Below, piece after piece: positions 1-7,064 of a stretch of DNA of 10,307 nucleotides. The stretch is from Solirubrobacterales bacterium. GTDB lineage: Bacteria; Actinomycetota; Thermoleophilia; Solirubrobacterales; Solirubrobacteraceae. The notes below the pieces were generated by a model. The model saw nothing but the letters and a program-made list of their open reading frames with translations. It ran no database searches and was not told where the DNA came from. A program made the position numbers and the translations under genes. Numbering within the stretch: position 1 is the stretch's first letter; every line of letters begins with the position of its first letter. The stretch is taken from assembly GCA_025964075.1 (NCBI GenBank), contig JAOPZQ010000436.1, forward strand, positions 1 through 10,307, given 5' to 3'.

Positions 1-2595
1 CGTGACGCCCTCGCCCTGGAGGACGAGGACAAGATCGGGGAACGCCGCGCCGCCGTGGGAGACGAGGTAGGCCGGGCCGGTGAGCGGTACGCTCAACACA
101 GGTGTGTGCGCTGTCGCGATCCCGACGACCGACGCGGCTGGGCATGCGGCCGGGTTGGCTGCGAACCGCGCTTCGGTGCATGCCTGCTGCAGTGTCGTCA
201 GGCGCGACGGCAGGGCCTTCGGGAGGGAGACGTCCACCTTCGCGATGTTCGCCTGCCGCGAGCCGGACGCCAGGTTCACGTCGAGGCTCGCTCCGCTTGT
301 TTTGCTCGTCCGGGCCTGGGTCGAGACCCGGAAGGAGGGCTTGAAAGCCAGGCCCTGACAGCCGCCGACCTGAAACGGCGAGGAGACACCCGAAGTCGCG
401 CCATGGTTTGCGCCTAGTGTGCCCTTCACTGCCATCGGCTTGCAGCTCGTCGGATTGAACATGAAACCGGGACGGTCGACGTCGATGCTGACGCTATGCA
501 ACGCAACCGGGACACCGCTGTTGGTCTGAGAGGTGTTCACCATCTGCGGCAGCGGGTCGCTTAACACGGTTATCTGTGCCGTGTGCGGATCGACATAGAT
601 GGCCGAGCGCACCACGACGGTGCCGAAGTTGAACGGACCCGCGACCGCTGGTATGGCGACCGACAAGCCAAACGGAGCGCCCTTGTACGGACCGGTGAGG
701 AATACGGGACCGGACGCCCGGAACGGTTCCGAGCCGGCACCGGCCCCGGCTGTGGCCGTGCCGATCCTCGAAGCAGTCGGGCATGTGCCCTGCGCAGCCT
801 GCGGTTCGGCGCACAGCGGGACGCTCGAGAGCATCCCCGAGATCCCGGGCGGCGTTGTCAGCGAGATCCCCGACAGCGCCTGTTGGCGGTCCGGCCGCGA
901 GATATTCAATACGAACGAGCTGAATGCGCCCGCGGCCGTGCTGGTGCTACCTGCAGTGAACGACGGCGCGAAGGGCAGCGGCGAGGGACACGGTGCGCCG
1001 CCCCCGTCGAAGCTCGTGGCGAACGTCGAGGATGGGGTCGCCGCAAGCTGGCTCGAATATGGCAGGAGCTGGGAGGTCGTCGTATAGCTGCCGCAGTCCG
1101 GCGGGGTAGCGAGCGCCGCGCGGGGGCCGCCGAACAGGTGGAGCTCGAGGTCGTCGAACGGCAGCGGCGGGTTTTCATTGAACGTGGTGGTCAGCTGGCC
1201 CGTCACGGGGTCCGGGGCGACTGTGCCCTGGAGCCTGATCGTCAGGCCGTAGCCTTCGGCGAGGAGGTAGATCGTGTACGGCGGCGCGGTGATCTCGCCG
1301 GACGCGGGCGCGCCGAGATACACGGAGCCGTTGATCGCGCCCTCGCTCCCGTCCGCGTTCCGCGGAAGGTCGGGCGACTGGACTCGCACGGTGCCGACCT
1401 TGGAGGCGTCGGGGCAGGAGACCGGGTGTTCGGTGTGCAATCCGATCTCGGCGGGGGTGCAGCCGGCGAGGCCGTTCGCGCCGGCCGGGGAGATCGCGAC
1501 GCCCGGCGGCAGCATGACGGTGGCGTCCCGCAGATCGGGCGTTGCGAGACCGTAGGGGTCTTCACTCTGGGGGACGTGCAGGTTGAACGTGTAGCCCGAC
1601 GGGGCATCGACCCGGGTGGTTTCCGGCCTCACCTCGATCGACGGGTTGAACACCAGCTTGTCGCAGCCGGTCAGCGCAGGCTGGATGGCCGTCGCGCTGC
1701 GCCAGGCGGGGTCCGTGAGATCCGGTTCCCCGAAATTGTCGAGGAGACCGGGCTGCTGCCAGGAGTCGACATGCACTGCGGTGCTCGACGGCCGTCCATC
1801 GCACTTGGCGGGGTTACGCAGCAGAGCGCGCGGCGGCGCGTCGCTGGGGCAGCTGCCGGTTGATTCACCATTTAGTCCCTGGACACAGCCGGCAGTCACC
1901 GTACCGCCTCCTGCCATGCTGCCGCGCCACGGGTCGTGACTGGGATCGGCCGGCACTCCCCACAGCGTCACGGCGCTTTCGATTGGACGGCCGTTCTGGC
2001 TGATGCTCGAGACCGTCGCGGTCACTCCGTAGTCGCTCGTGCTACGGACACGTACGTGGATGAAGGCGTTCACCTGTACCCCCGACTTAACATGGAAGCC
2101 AAGCAGCGCGAGCTCCCCGCGTCCGGGCGGCATGTTGTACAGCGGGACGTAATACGTTTTGTTTGTGACGACGAGAGCCAGCTTGAGCCGCACCACGCCG
2201 ACCACGGTGTCGTTCGGGCAGGCGTCCGATGTCCGCAGGATCGCCTGTGAGCAGTGCGGCGTGGCATTCGGGTCGCCGACCACACCTGGTGGCATCTGGA
2301 CAACCACTTCCCGGGTGTCGCCGCCATCTGGGAGGCGTTCGCCCTGCGCGCTGCTCGTGGTGTTCATGCTGAAGCTGGTCGTGATCTCGTAGGGATGGTC
2401 GCCGGCCTGCGTGTCCGGCCCGGCGCCTTCCCCGAGAAAGCCTGTAGCGCCTGCGGCGGTGAACGGGCCCGCGGTGAAGCTGCCGGGTTCGATACCGAAT
2501 TCCGCGTGCGCCGCCGCCGGCGAAAGCATCAGGAGCGCCGCTGCAGCAAGCGGCAATGCGCGGATCGCGGCCGCCATCCGGTGCGATGGACTCAT
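1..2595 (-). CDS. Secreted multi-module protein of unknown function (3' end beyond left edge)
   Basis: The frame stays open for 865 codons from ATG 2595 to the window edge, so the C-terminus is missing. Residues 1-31 form a signal peptide: basic start, an Ala/Leu core, then AHA before Glu32. The mature part consists of repeated modules. Each carries a PPG-like turn (residues 102, 363, 582; PKA at 792), then two cysteines (115/126, 379/394, 595/605, 806/818), the second mostly followed by P-x-A/D-S/T-x-V/I-G. Further modular motifs are F-x-P-S/T segments and an LTGPY/VYLGAP segment. No catalytic motif was found; a cell-surface or extracellular structural or adhesive role is only a guess. The start overlaps the stop of the upstream PD40-like gene by 4 bp (ATGA), implying coupled translation, and GGGGGTGG lies just upstream of the ATG. 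It is paralogous to the gene at 9267-10307. Such proteins are, from memory, frequent in Solirubrobacterales. The gene call is firm; the function is unknown. Confidence 0.88.
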   Translation of the reverse strand, partial: MSPSHRMAAAIRALPLAAAALLMLSPAAAHAEFGIEPGSFTAGPFTAAGATGFLGEGAGPDTQAGDHPYEITTSFSMNTTSSAQGERLPDGGDTREVVVQMPPGVVGDPNATPHCSQAILRTSDACPNDTVVGVVRLKLALVVTNKTYYVPLYNMPPGRGELALLGFHVKSGVQVNAFIHVRVRSTSDYGVTATVSSISQNGRPIESAVTLWGVPADPSHDPWRGSMAGGGTVTAGCVQGLNGESTGSCPSDAPPRALLRNPAKCDGRPSSTAVHVDSWQQPGLLDNFGEPDLTDPAWRSATAIQPALTGCDKLVFNPSIEVRPETTRVDAPSGYTFNLHVPQSEDPYGLATPDLRDATVMLPPGVAISPAGANGLAGCTPAEIGLHTEHPVSCPDASKVGTVRVQSPDLPRNADGSEGAINGSVYLGAPASGEITAPPYTIYLLAEGYGLTIRLQGTVAPDPVTGQLTTTFNENPPLPFDDLELHLFGGPRAALATPPDCGSYTTTSQLLPYSSQLAATPSSTFATSFDGGGAPCPSPLPFAPSFTAGSTSTAAGAFSSFVLNISRPDRQQALSGISLTTPPGISGMLSSVPLCAEPQAAQGTCPTASRIGTATAGAGAGSEPFRASGPVFLTGPYKGAPFGLSVAIPAVAGPFNFGTVVVRSAIYVDPHTAQITVLSDPLPQMVNTSQTNSGVPVALHSVSIDVDRPGFMFNPTSCKPMAVKGTLGANHGATSGVSSPFQVGGCQGLAFKPSFRVSTQARTSKTSGASLDVNLASGSRQANIAKVDVSLPKALPSRLTTLQQACTEARFAANPAACPAASVVGIATAHTPVLSVPLTGPAYLVSHGGAAFPDLVLVLQGEGVT

Positions 2596-4970
2596 CGACG
2601 ACCCACCCCCGTCGAGGACCTCTTTGCCCCGGATCCTCGGCCGTAGGTGCGCCTCGCACGTGCCTGGCACGAAGCCCTCCTCTTCTTGGGCTTCCTCCTA
2701 CAAGCCTTCAGGGCCTTCGATAGCTGCCGCGCTTGCGTGAACGGGTTTGGCTTGACGCCCGCGCGCAGTGACCGCGATTCACCGACCGGAGGCAGATTGC
2801 CCGGGCCCGAGAAGGCGATGCTCGCAGGTGCGACAGGCGCGGGCGGGGTGGCGAGCATGCTGCGACACGTCTCGTTTGCGGTGCAAGCCGTGGGGGGGCG
2901 GGCGGAGGGGAAGCCGCCCCCGACGCGCGCGTCGTAGATGTCATAGGCATGGTCGCCGTCGCGTGGCACGAGCGCGCTGGTGGTCGCGAAGAAGACGTTC
3001 GACCCGTCGGGTGAGGCGCCCAGCAGGTAGTCGTCGGATTCACTTGCACCCGTGGAGATCAGTGACAGCACGCCATCGTGCCACTCGTACACGTCGATGA
3101 CCGGAAAGCCGACTTTGCCTTCGAAGTACTGTTTCGCCGGGTCGGCGTTGACCGCAGCGGGCAGCAGCCGGTCCGTGGACGCGAAGAACACGGTCGCGCC
3201 GTCGCTGCTCAGTCCGCCCAACCGTTCGAAGGACATGCCTTCTGCGCGTTCAGCCCCTGCTCGGGCCGGCGGCGTATCGTGCAGATACACCACGCCTTCC
3301 GCGCGCGCGCCGGACGGGTTGCAGGAGACGCACGAGATCGTAGCGGAGGTGGCGTCGTAGCGGTAGAGCTCGCCATGACCTTCGTTGTCGTAGCTGGTCA
3401 GACGGCTTTGCGAGTTGAACACCAGAACCGAGCCGTCCGGCGTGACCGCCGCAAATCGGTCGAACAATGGAGACCCGGTTAGGGCTTCGACTGTGGTTGC
3501 ATGGACAGCGCCTTCGCTCCCTGCCTGGAGGGTTGCGATGAACGAGATGCGCCCGCCCGCATACAGGTACAGGTTCGCTGTGCAGTTCGAAGATTGCGGA
3601 CCACCTCCTCCGCAGGCTGCTTCGTTCTCCAGCCGGGTTCTGCCGGCGCCGGGCACGATTCGCCCCAACGCCGTGAAGTAGGCGTGCGAGCCGTCCTGCG
3701 AGACGATCGCCGAGCCGCTCGGCGAGTCGCGGAGTCGGGTCACGCCTGCTTCTTCGGCACCGACAGACAGACGTCGCAGTACGCCGGTCTGCACTTGGTA
3801 TTCGTACAGGTCCGCGTAGCCGGGTCCGGAGTGCACCTTGTCAGGCGTGAGCGTCGATTCGGAGACGAAGAACGCCTTGGAGCCGTCCGCAGTGGCGCCG
3901 ACGAATTGAGCGCCGTAGTCGGAGGCGCCGGGCGGCGGCTTTGAGATGTCGATGGTTGTTGCGCCGTTTTCGCGTACGTACAGGTCCGAGACGTATTGCT
4001 TGCTCGCGTCGACGACCGGCCCCAGCTTGCATTCCTCCGACGGAGAGCCATCCTGAGGATCAGGGCTCTGGAAGAACACACGCGAGCCGTCGACGGATAG
4101 GCCCCCGCGAACCAGCGAGGCGCCGCACGGACTGGTTTGGTTTTTTTCGGTGTTCACGCCGCCCAAGCTCAGGCCGCTGGTCTTGCTCCATTCGTAGACT
4201 TGGCGGCTGTCCGCATGGTGCGAGTCATCAGGCAACAGGTGCGCATTCGTCTGGAGGAGGACGTGGCTTCCATCGGCGCTGACTTCAGCTGCGGTTTGGG
4301 TCGTGGAGTCAGCGGACGTCGTCACGATCGCGCTGTAGGTGCCGTCAGCAGCCATCCCGAGGACATGCCCGGCGCCTCCTACGTGTTCGCCTTCGGTCAG
4401 TCTTTCTCCGTAGATCAGCACGGTGGAGAGGTCTGGCGTGGCAGTCGCGAGCCTGAACTGCTCGCGGCCGCCGACGACGCCGTCTTCGAGTTCCAGGCCT
4501 TGCGGGGTGAGGGTGGACAGCGGCCAGCATGTGAGGACCGTGCATGGCCCGCGCGTCGCTCGGTAGACGTTGCTTGCGCCGTTGCTCGGCTGCCCGTACT
4601 GGGCAACACTCGATGCGTTCCACACGAGCCCGGCGCCGTCGGCGGCCGGCAGCGCCGAGCTCTGGATCAGCCGCGCCGAGATCGCGTCAGCGTCGTTCTT
4701 TTCGCTGGAGACCAGCTCATAGGCGGCGCAATCGGGAAGTTCGGTCGAGTAGGGCTCTCCCGTCGCCGGGTTGACGCTCGATTCAGCCCGAACGTTTTCG
4801 TTCGGACATTGGGGAGAGGACGCGCGAGCGAGCGACGGGGCGATGAAGGACGCGAGCAGCAACGCGGGGAGGACGAGCAGAGCCAAGGGAGCTTTCCAGG
4901 GCGAACCCCCGGCGCCCCCATGCGCCCCAGAGATCACGGCGACGTTTTCGGTGCTGACAACTGTCGTCAT
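2592..4970 (-). CDS. Secreted PD40/TolB-like beta-propeller protein
   Basis: A 792-residue protein that is probably exported. Residues 26-50 form a Lys-led hydrophobic segment ending in ARA before Ser51, read as a signal peptide with a long n-region. The body contains recurring DGS-x-V/A-x-F-F/T strands at about residues 293, 361, 425, 510, 589 and 655, each followed by a L-x-P loop and often a Y-E-Y/W segment. This is the pattern of PD40 (WD40-like) propeller blades as in TolB. The C-terminus, about residues 750-777, has a basic tail with two cysteines (ALKAC, KPKKRR, SC, YG), which I recall from many secreted Thermoleophilia proteins. It may bind other surface proteins or polysaccharide; no enzyme active site is visible. 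ATG 4970 is chosen because it gives the more typical leader. GTG 5000 is in frame and would add 10 residues, but it has GCGGG directly abutting it rather than a spaced ribosome binding site. The stop overlaps the next gene's start by 4 bp. Confidence 0.85.
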   Translation of the reverse strand: MTTVVSTENVAVISGAHGGAGGSPWKAPLALLVLPALLLASFIAPSLARASSPQCPNENVRAESSVNPATGEPYSTELPDCAAYELVSSEKNDADAISARLIQSSALPAADGAGLVWNASSVAQYGQPSNGASNVYRATRGPCTVLTCWPLSTLTPQGLELEDGVVGGREQFRLATATPDLSTVLIYGERLTEGEHVGGAGHVLGMAADGTYSAIVTTSADSTTQTAAEVSADGSHVLLQTNAHLLPDDSHHADSRQVYEWSKTSGLSLGGVNTEKNQTSPCGASLVRGGLSVDGSRVFFQSPDPQDGSPSEECKLGPVVDASKQYVSDLYVRENGATTIDISKPPPGASDYGAQFVGATADGSKAFFVSESTLTPDKVHSGPGYADLYEYQVQTGVLRRLSVGAEEAGVTRLRDSPSGSAIVSQDGSHAYFTALGRIVPGAGRTRLENEAACGGGGPQSSNCTANLYLYAGGRISFIATLQAGSEGAVHATTVEALTGSPLFDRFAAVTPDGSVLVFNSQSRLTSYDNEGHGELYRYDATSATISCVSCNPSGARAEGVVYLHDTPPARAGAERAEGMSFERLGGLSSDGATVFFASTDRLLPAAVNADPAKQYFEGKVGFPVIDVYEWHDGVLSLISTGASESDDYLLGASPDGSNVFFATTSALVPRDGDHAYDIYDARVGGGFPSARPPTACTANETCRSMLATPPAPVAPASIAFSGPGNLPPVGESRSLRAGVKPNPFTQARQLSKALKACRRKPKKRRASCQARARRTYGRGSGAKRSSTGVGRR

Positions 4971-4983
4971 TGATCTCAGCGTA

Positions 4984-4997
4984 TGCCCAAGCGGGCA
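4984..4997. repeat. Small perfect inverted repeat upstream of the PD40-like gene
   Basis: TGCCC-AAGC-GGGCA, with 5-bp arms and a 4-base loop, sits 14-27 bases before ATG 4970. It could fold in the leader of that mRNA or serve as a weak operator. In GC-rich DNA such short repeats arise by chance, so no function is claimed. No convincing -35/-10 pair was found for this gene. Confidence 0.3.
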
Positions 4998-5048
4998 CAC
5001 CCCGCGAGGGCGTGTCTTTAATGAGCCGGGGCGCCGGGCAGCTAAGAC

Positions 5049-5315
5049 CTAATTACGGCGCTGCTGGCCGACCGGGACGGCCGAGTTGCCACACTGAGCG
5101 ACCATGTATCCCGGAGCGCAGAGCGTGCGACTCCGCCAGCGGCGTTCGTATGCACGTGCGAAGGCTGTGAGCGATCGCTCGCGCTGCTGTTCGGTCAGCG
5201 TCTGGCGGATCTGCCCGGCTACCTTGGCGACCAGGACGGCGTCAAAACGCACTTGCGCGATATAAATGAAAATGCTCTTGTGTGTGGCGGTGAAGGCTCG
5301 TGCTCGCAGGGCCAT
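5049..5315 (-). pseudogene. C-terminal remnant of a parvulin (PpiC/SurA-like) foldase
   Basis: An 88-codon ORF whose residues from about 28 onward resemble the end of peptidyl-prolyl isomerases of this lineage. A Q-I-R-Q-T-L-T-E-Q-Q stretch leads into an amphipathic A-F-x-x-x-Y-E-x-R-W helix, then R-T-L-C-x-P-G-Y-M-V-x-x-C. From memory, Solirubrobacterales PpiC-type proteins finish with the same helix and C-x-x-G-Y-V-V-x-x-C tail. The catalytic parvulin domain and the signal peptide are absent: an in-frame TAG lies 24 bases upstream of the ATG, and the region beyond codes for the TetR regulator. No ribosome binding site precedes ATG 5315. The first third has AT-rich codons (around 5258-5279), unlike its neighbours. 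It overlaps the end of the tandem TetR frame by 74 bp. It could instead be a small genuine protein, but a decayed fragment is favoured. Confidence 0.5.
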
Positions 5316-6630
5316 CGCGCGGGGCGCCGGCGCGAGCTAGGACTGACCGCCCCCCAATGACCTCAACTGCATGCTCGTGACCGATGATCGGGGCGAGCGC
5401 GAGGTAGCTCGCGTCGTCGGCGAGCTCGTGGAGGCGGTGAACCTGGCCGCGAACCACGTAGTCGTGGAGGATCGCCCAGATGCCGCCCACGATCGCCTCG
5501 GCGACCAGCTCGCTCGGCCGCTGAGAGGGCGGCAGTGGCTTGATGAGCTGGTCGGTGAACCTCTTCATCAGGCTTGAACGGCGCTCGATTGCCGATGGCC
5601 CGGCCGAGAAGAGCTCGATGAACGCCAGGCGGCCCATGAAGGGATCCGCGGCAATGTGATCCATCAGACCCGTTATGCCGCTGTGCACGCCATCCGCCCA
5701 GCTGCTCGCATTACGTGCTGCCCTCGCTGCGCTCACCAGTGCTTCCACGCCGACGAGGTCGAAGGCGGCAAGAAAGCAGGCTCCGATGTCGGCGCCGTGG
5801 AGTCTGGCGAACGTCTCTTCGCTGACCCCGGCAAGCCGGGCGATTCTCGCCGCGCTCAGGCTGGAGTATCCGTCGCGGGCGGCTATCGCTGCGGCCGCGC
5901 GCAGGGTCCGCAGACGCTCATCCCTGCCACGCATCTTCGGATGGGGCCTGTTGAGCTGTGTTTGCTTGTCCACCACCGGGCGGCGCTGCCAGGCCCGATA
6001 GGTGCGGGCCCATGCCGTCAGCGCGTCGGCCTGGGCCGGCAGCTCGCCGATCCTTCCGGCGAGCAGGTACATACGCGTGACGCGCTCGACGCCCCCGACG
6101 ATGCCCTTGGAGATCGTCGGCGACAACGTTTCGCCGACCGCCCGTTCGTTCAGAGTGGCGCTGATCATCGCTTCGAACATCGCTCGGCCGCGGTCCATGC
6201 GCGCGAGGGCCGTCGGACCCGCGCCAAGCATCTCCAGGAGGGCGAACCGGGCGGCTGCCGGGTCGCTCGCCGCCTCGACGGCAAACTGCTCGAGGGCGCG
6301 AGTGAGGCGGCGCTCGGGGTTATCCTCACCAACATAAGCGAGGTTGACACGCTCCGCGGCGCGGCTGACGATGTAGTCATATGCGCCGAGGAGGCACGCC
6401 TGTTTATCAGTGCCAAATAAGTCGTAAAAGGTCTGTCTGGACACCCCTGCGAGTGAACAGATCGCCTTGATCGTCGTGGCGTGGTAGCCGCGCGTCGCAG
6501 CGATCTCGACCGTGGCCTCATAGATCCGCGTGCGCTGGTGGTCCCGTACCTCCTTGCGGGTGAGTCCGTTGGGCCCACGCACGCCGCAACGCAGCTTCTG
6601 ATAACGCGACTCGGTTGGTCCCCTGTGCAT
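5242..6630 (-). CDS. Tandem TetR-family transcriptional regulator (two TetR units in one chain)
   Basis: A 462-residue protein, about twice the usual TetR length. Unit 1 has its helix-turn-helix at residues 36-79, with the typical A-G-V-S-R-Q-T-F-Y-D-L-F and a following lysine. Unit 2 has a related helix-turn-helix at 241-286, but the T-F-Y is T-F-A and the trailing lysine is Ile, so its DNA contacts may be weaker. Each unit is followed by a helical ligand domain sharing E-M/L-F-x-A-G-P-like motifs (about 133-139, and the matching place in unit 2). TetR proteins normally bind DNA as dimers, so this chain may act as a built-in pseudo-dimer. ATG 6630 follows AAGG closely; GTG 6633 is directly upstream and in frame. 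A leftward promoter with a palindrome in its spacer lies at 6684-6712, suggesting autoregulation. The last 35 or so residues run into the foldase remnant and look non-native. The ligand is unknown. Confidence 0.88.
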   Translation of the reverse strand: MHRGPTESRYQKLRCGVRGPNGLTRKEVRDHQRTRIYEATVEIAATRGYHATTIKAICSLAGVSRQTFYDLFGTDKQACLLGAYDYIVSRAAERVNLAYVGEDNPERRLTRALEQFAVEAASDPAAARFALLEMLGAGPTALARMDRGRAMFEAMISATLNERAVGETLSPTISKGIVGGVERVTRMYLLAGRIGELPAQADALTAWARTYRAWQRRPVVDKQTQLNRPHPKMRGRDERLRTLRAAAAIAARDGYSSLSAARIARLAGVSEETFARLHGADIGACFLAAFDLVGVEALVSAARAARNASSWADGVHSGITGLMDHIAADPFMGRLAFIELFSAGPSAIERRSSLMKRFTDQLIKPLPPSQRPSELVAEAIVGGIWAILHDYVVRGQVHRLHELADDASYLALAPIIGHEHAVEVIGGRSVLARAGAPRDGPASTSLHRHTQEHFHLYRASAF

Positions 6631-6683
6631 CACCTTGTTGAAGCTGGCATCGGTTTCGCAGTGGTCCTCACCGCTTGATCCTC

Positions 6684-6712
6684 ATGATAACCGGGAACTT
6701 GTTCCCTGTACA
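6684..6712 (-). promoter_or_regulatory. Predicted leftward promoter of the tandem TetR gene
   Basis: On the minus strand, TGTACA (6707-6712) serves as a -35-like box and TATCAT (6684-6689) as a -10-like box, separated by exactly 17 bases. The -10 matches the TATAAT consensus at five of six positions and the -35 matches TTGACA at four of six. Transcription would start near 6677, leaving about 45 bases of leader before ATG 6630. The palindrome GGGAACTTGTTCCC lies inside the spacer, where a bound repressor would block RNA polymerase. The prediction rests on sequence alone. Confidence 0.45.
6693..6706. promoter_or_regulatory. Candidate operator: palindrome GGGAAC-TT-GTTCCC
   Basis: Perfect 6-bp inverted arms with a 2-base centre, lying between the divergent TetR and XRE genes and inside the predicted leftward promoter spacer. 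TetR regulators commonly bind such palindromes near their own promoter, and XRE proteins can also use short dyads, so either neighbour is a possible ligand. Binding is inferred, not shown. Confidence 0.5.
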
Positions 6713-6714
6713 GG
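6705..6714. promoter_or_regulatory. Candidate second operator: palindrome CCTGTACAGG
   Basis: A perfect 10-bp palindrome that overlaps the end of the GGGAAC/GTTCCC dyad by two bases and covers the leftward -35-like box. Its centre lies 33-34 bases upstream of the XRE start codon, so a bound protein could affect both divergent genes. It may be a site for a different regulator than the adjoining palindrome. Confidence 0.4.
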
Positions 6715-6742
6715 TGGAGCACCGTCGCGGAGGGTTCCCGGG

Positions 6743-7021
6743 GTGCGCCCGAGTCCAACCCCACAAATCGCACTCGGTAGGGCGATCGGTCTGCGCCGGC
6801 GCGAGGTCGATCTCACCCAAGAGGAACTCGCCGACACTGCCGAGGTGGATGTGACCACTATTCGCGGGATCGAAGGCGGTATCGGCAACCCGACATGGGA
6901 CCGCGCCGACCGCATTGCGCGCGCGCTCAAATGTCCGCTGTGGGAGCTCGCCAGGCTCGCCGACGAGCTCGAGACCAAAAACCGCCGGCCCACGAACGCA
7001 CCTCTGAAGCGACGTGCCTGA
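6743..7021 (+). CDS. Small XRE/Cro-type helix-turn-helix DNA-binding protein
   Basis: A 92-residue protein and the only plus-strand gene in the window. Residues 9-70 match the HTH_3 fold: A-L-G-R-A-I-G-L-R-R at the start, then L-T-Q-E-E-L-A (24-30) as the first helix of the motif. V-D-V-T-T-I-R-G-I-E (35-44) is the recognition helix, N-P-T-W (49-52) the conserved turn, and R-I-A-R-A-L-K-C-P-L-W-E-L the last helix. The tail is short and basic (K-R-R-A). GTG 6743 is chosen because GGAGGG (6729-6734) sits 8 bases upstream. An in-frame ATG at 6635 would add 36 residues with no family resemblance and would run through the palindromic promoter region. It is divergent from the tandem TetR gene and convergent with the HxlR-type gene. 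No toxin partner adjoins it, so an orphan regulator is more likely than an antitoxin. Confidence 0.85.
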   Translation: MRPSPTPQIALGRAIGLRRREVDLTQEELADTAEVDVTTIRGIEGGIGNPTWDRADRIARALKCPLWELARLADELETKNRRPTNAPLKRRA

Positions 7022-7064
7022 CCAAGCCGGGGTGGCCGCGTCGAGCGCTGGAACGGACCGGGAC

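Noticed and set aside
583..1863. Plus-strand open frame of 426 codons
   Set aside because: It lies opposite the modular secreted protein gene, is composed mainly of Arg, Gly and Ala, and shows no domain. The minus strand has a signal peptide, repeats and a paralogue.
2087..2659. Minus-strand open frame of 190 codons overlapping the start of the modular gene
   Set aside because: It is in another frame and rich in Arg and Gly. The overlapping frame from 2595 has a signal peptide and continues without a stop for 865 codons.
4137..4973. Plus-strand open frame of 278 codons opposite the PD40-like gene
   Set aside because: No motif or ribosome binding site was seen. The minus strand carries clear propeller repeats over the same span, so this is a GC-rich shadow frame.
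5656..6420. Plus-strand open frame of 254 codons opposite the tandem TetR gene
   Set aside because: Low-information composition with no recognisable domain. The minus strand encodes two TetR helix-turn-helix motifs here.
6635..6742. N-terminal extension of the XRE protein from ATG 6635
   Set aside because: It would place coding sequence over the palindromes and the leftward promoter, has no ribosome binding site, and adds nothing resembling the family. GTG 6743 has GGAGGG at good spacing.
6743..7021. XRE protein as antitoxin of a toxin-antitoxin pair
   Set aside because: No small toxin-like gene adjoins it on the same strand. The neighbours are regulators on the opposite strand.
7022..7064. 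Search for a bidirectional terminator between the convergent XRE and HxlR-type genes
   Set aside because: Only stems of 3-4 bp could be found in the 43-bp gap.
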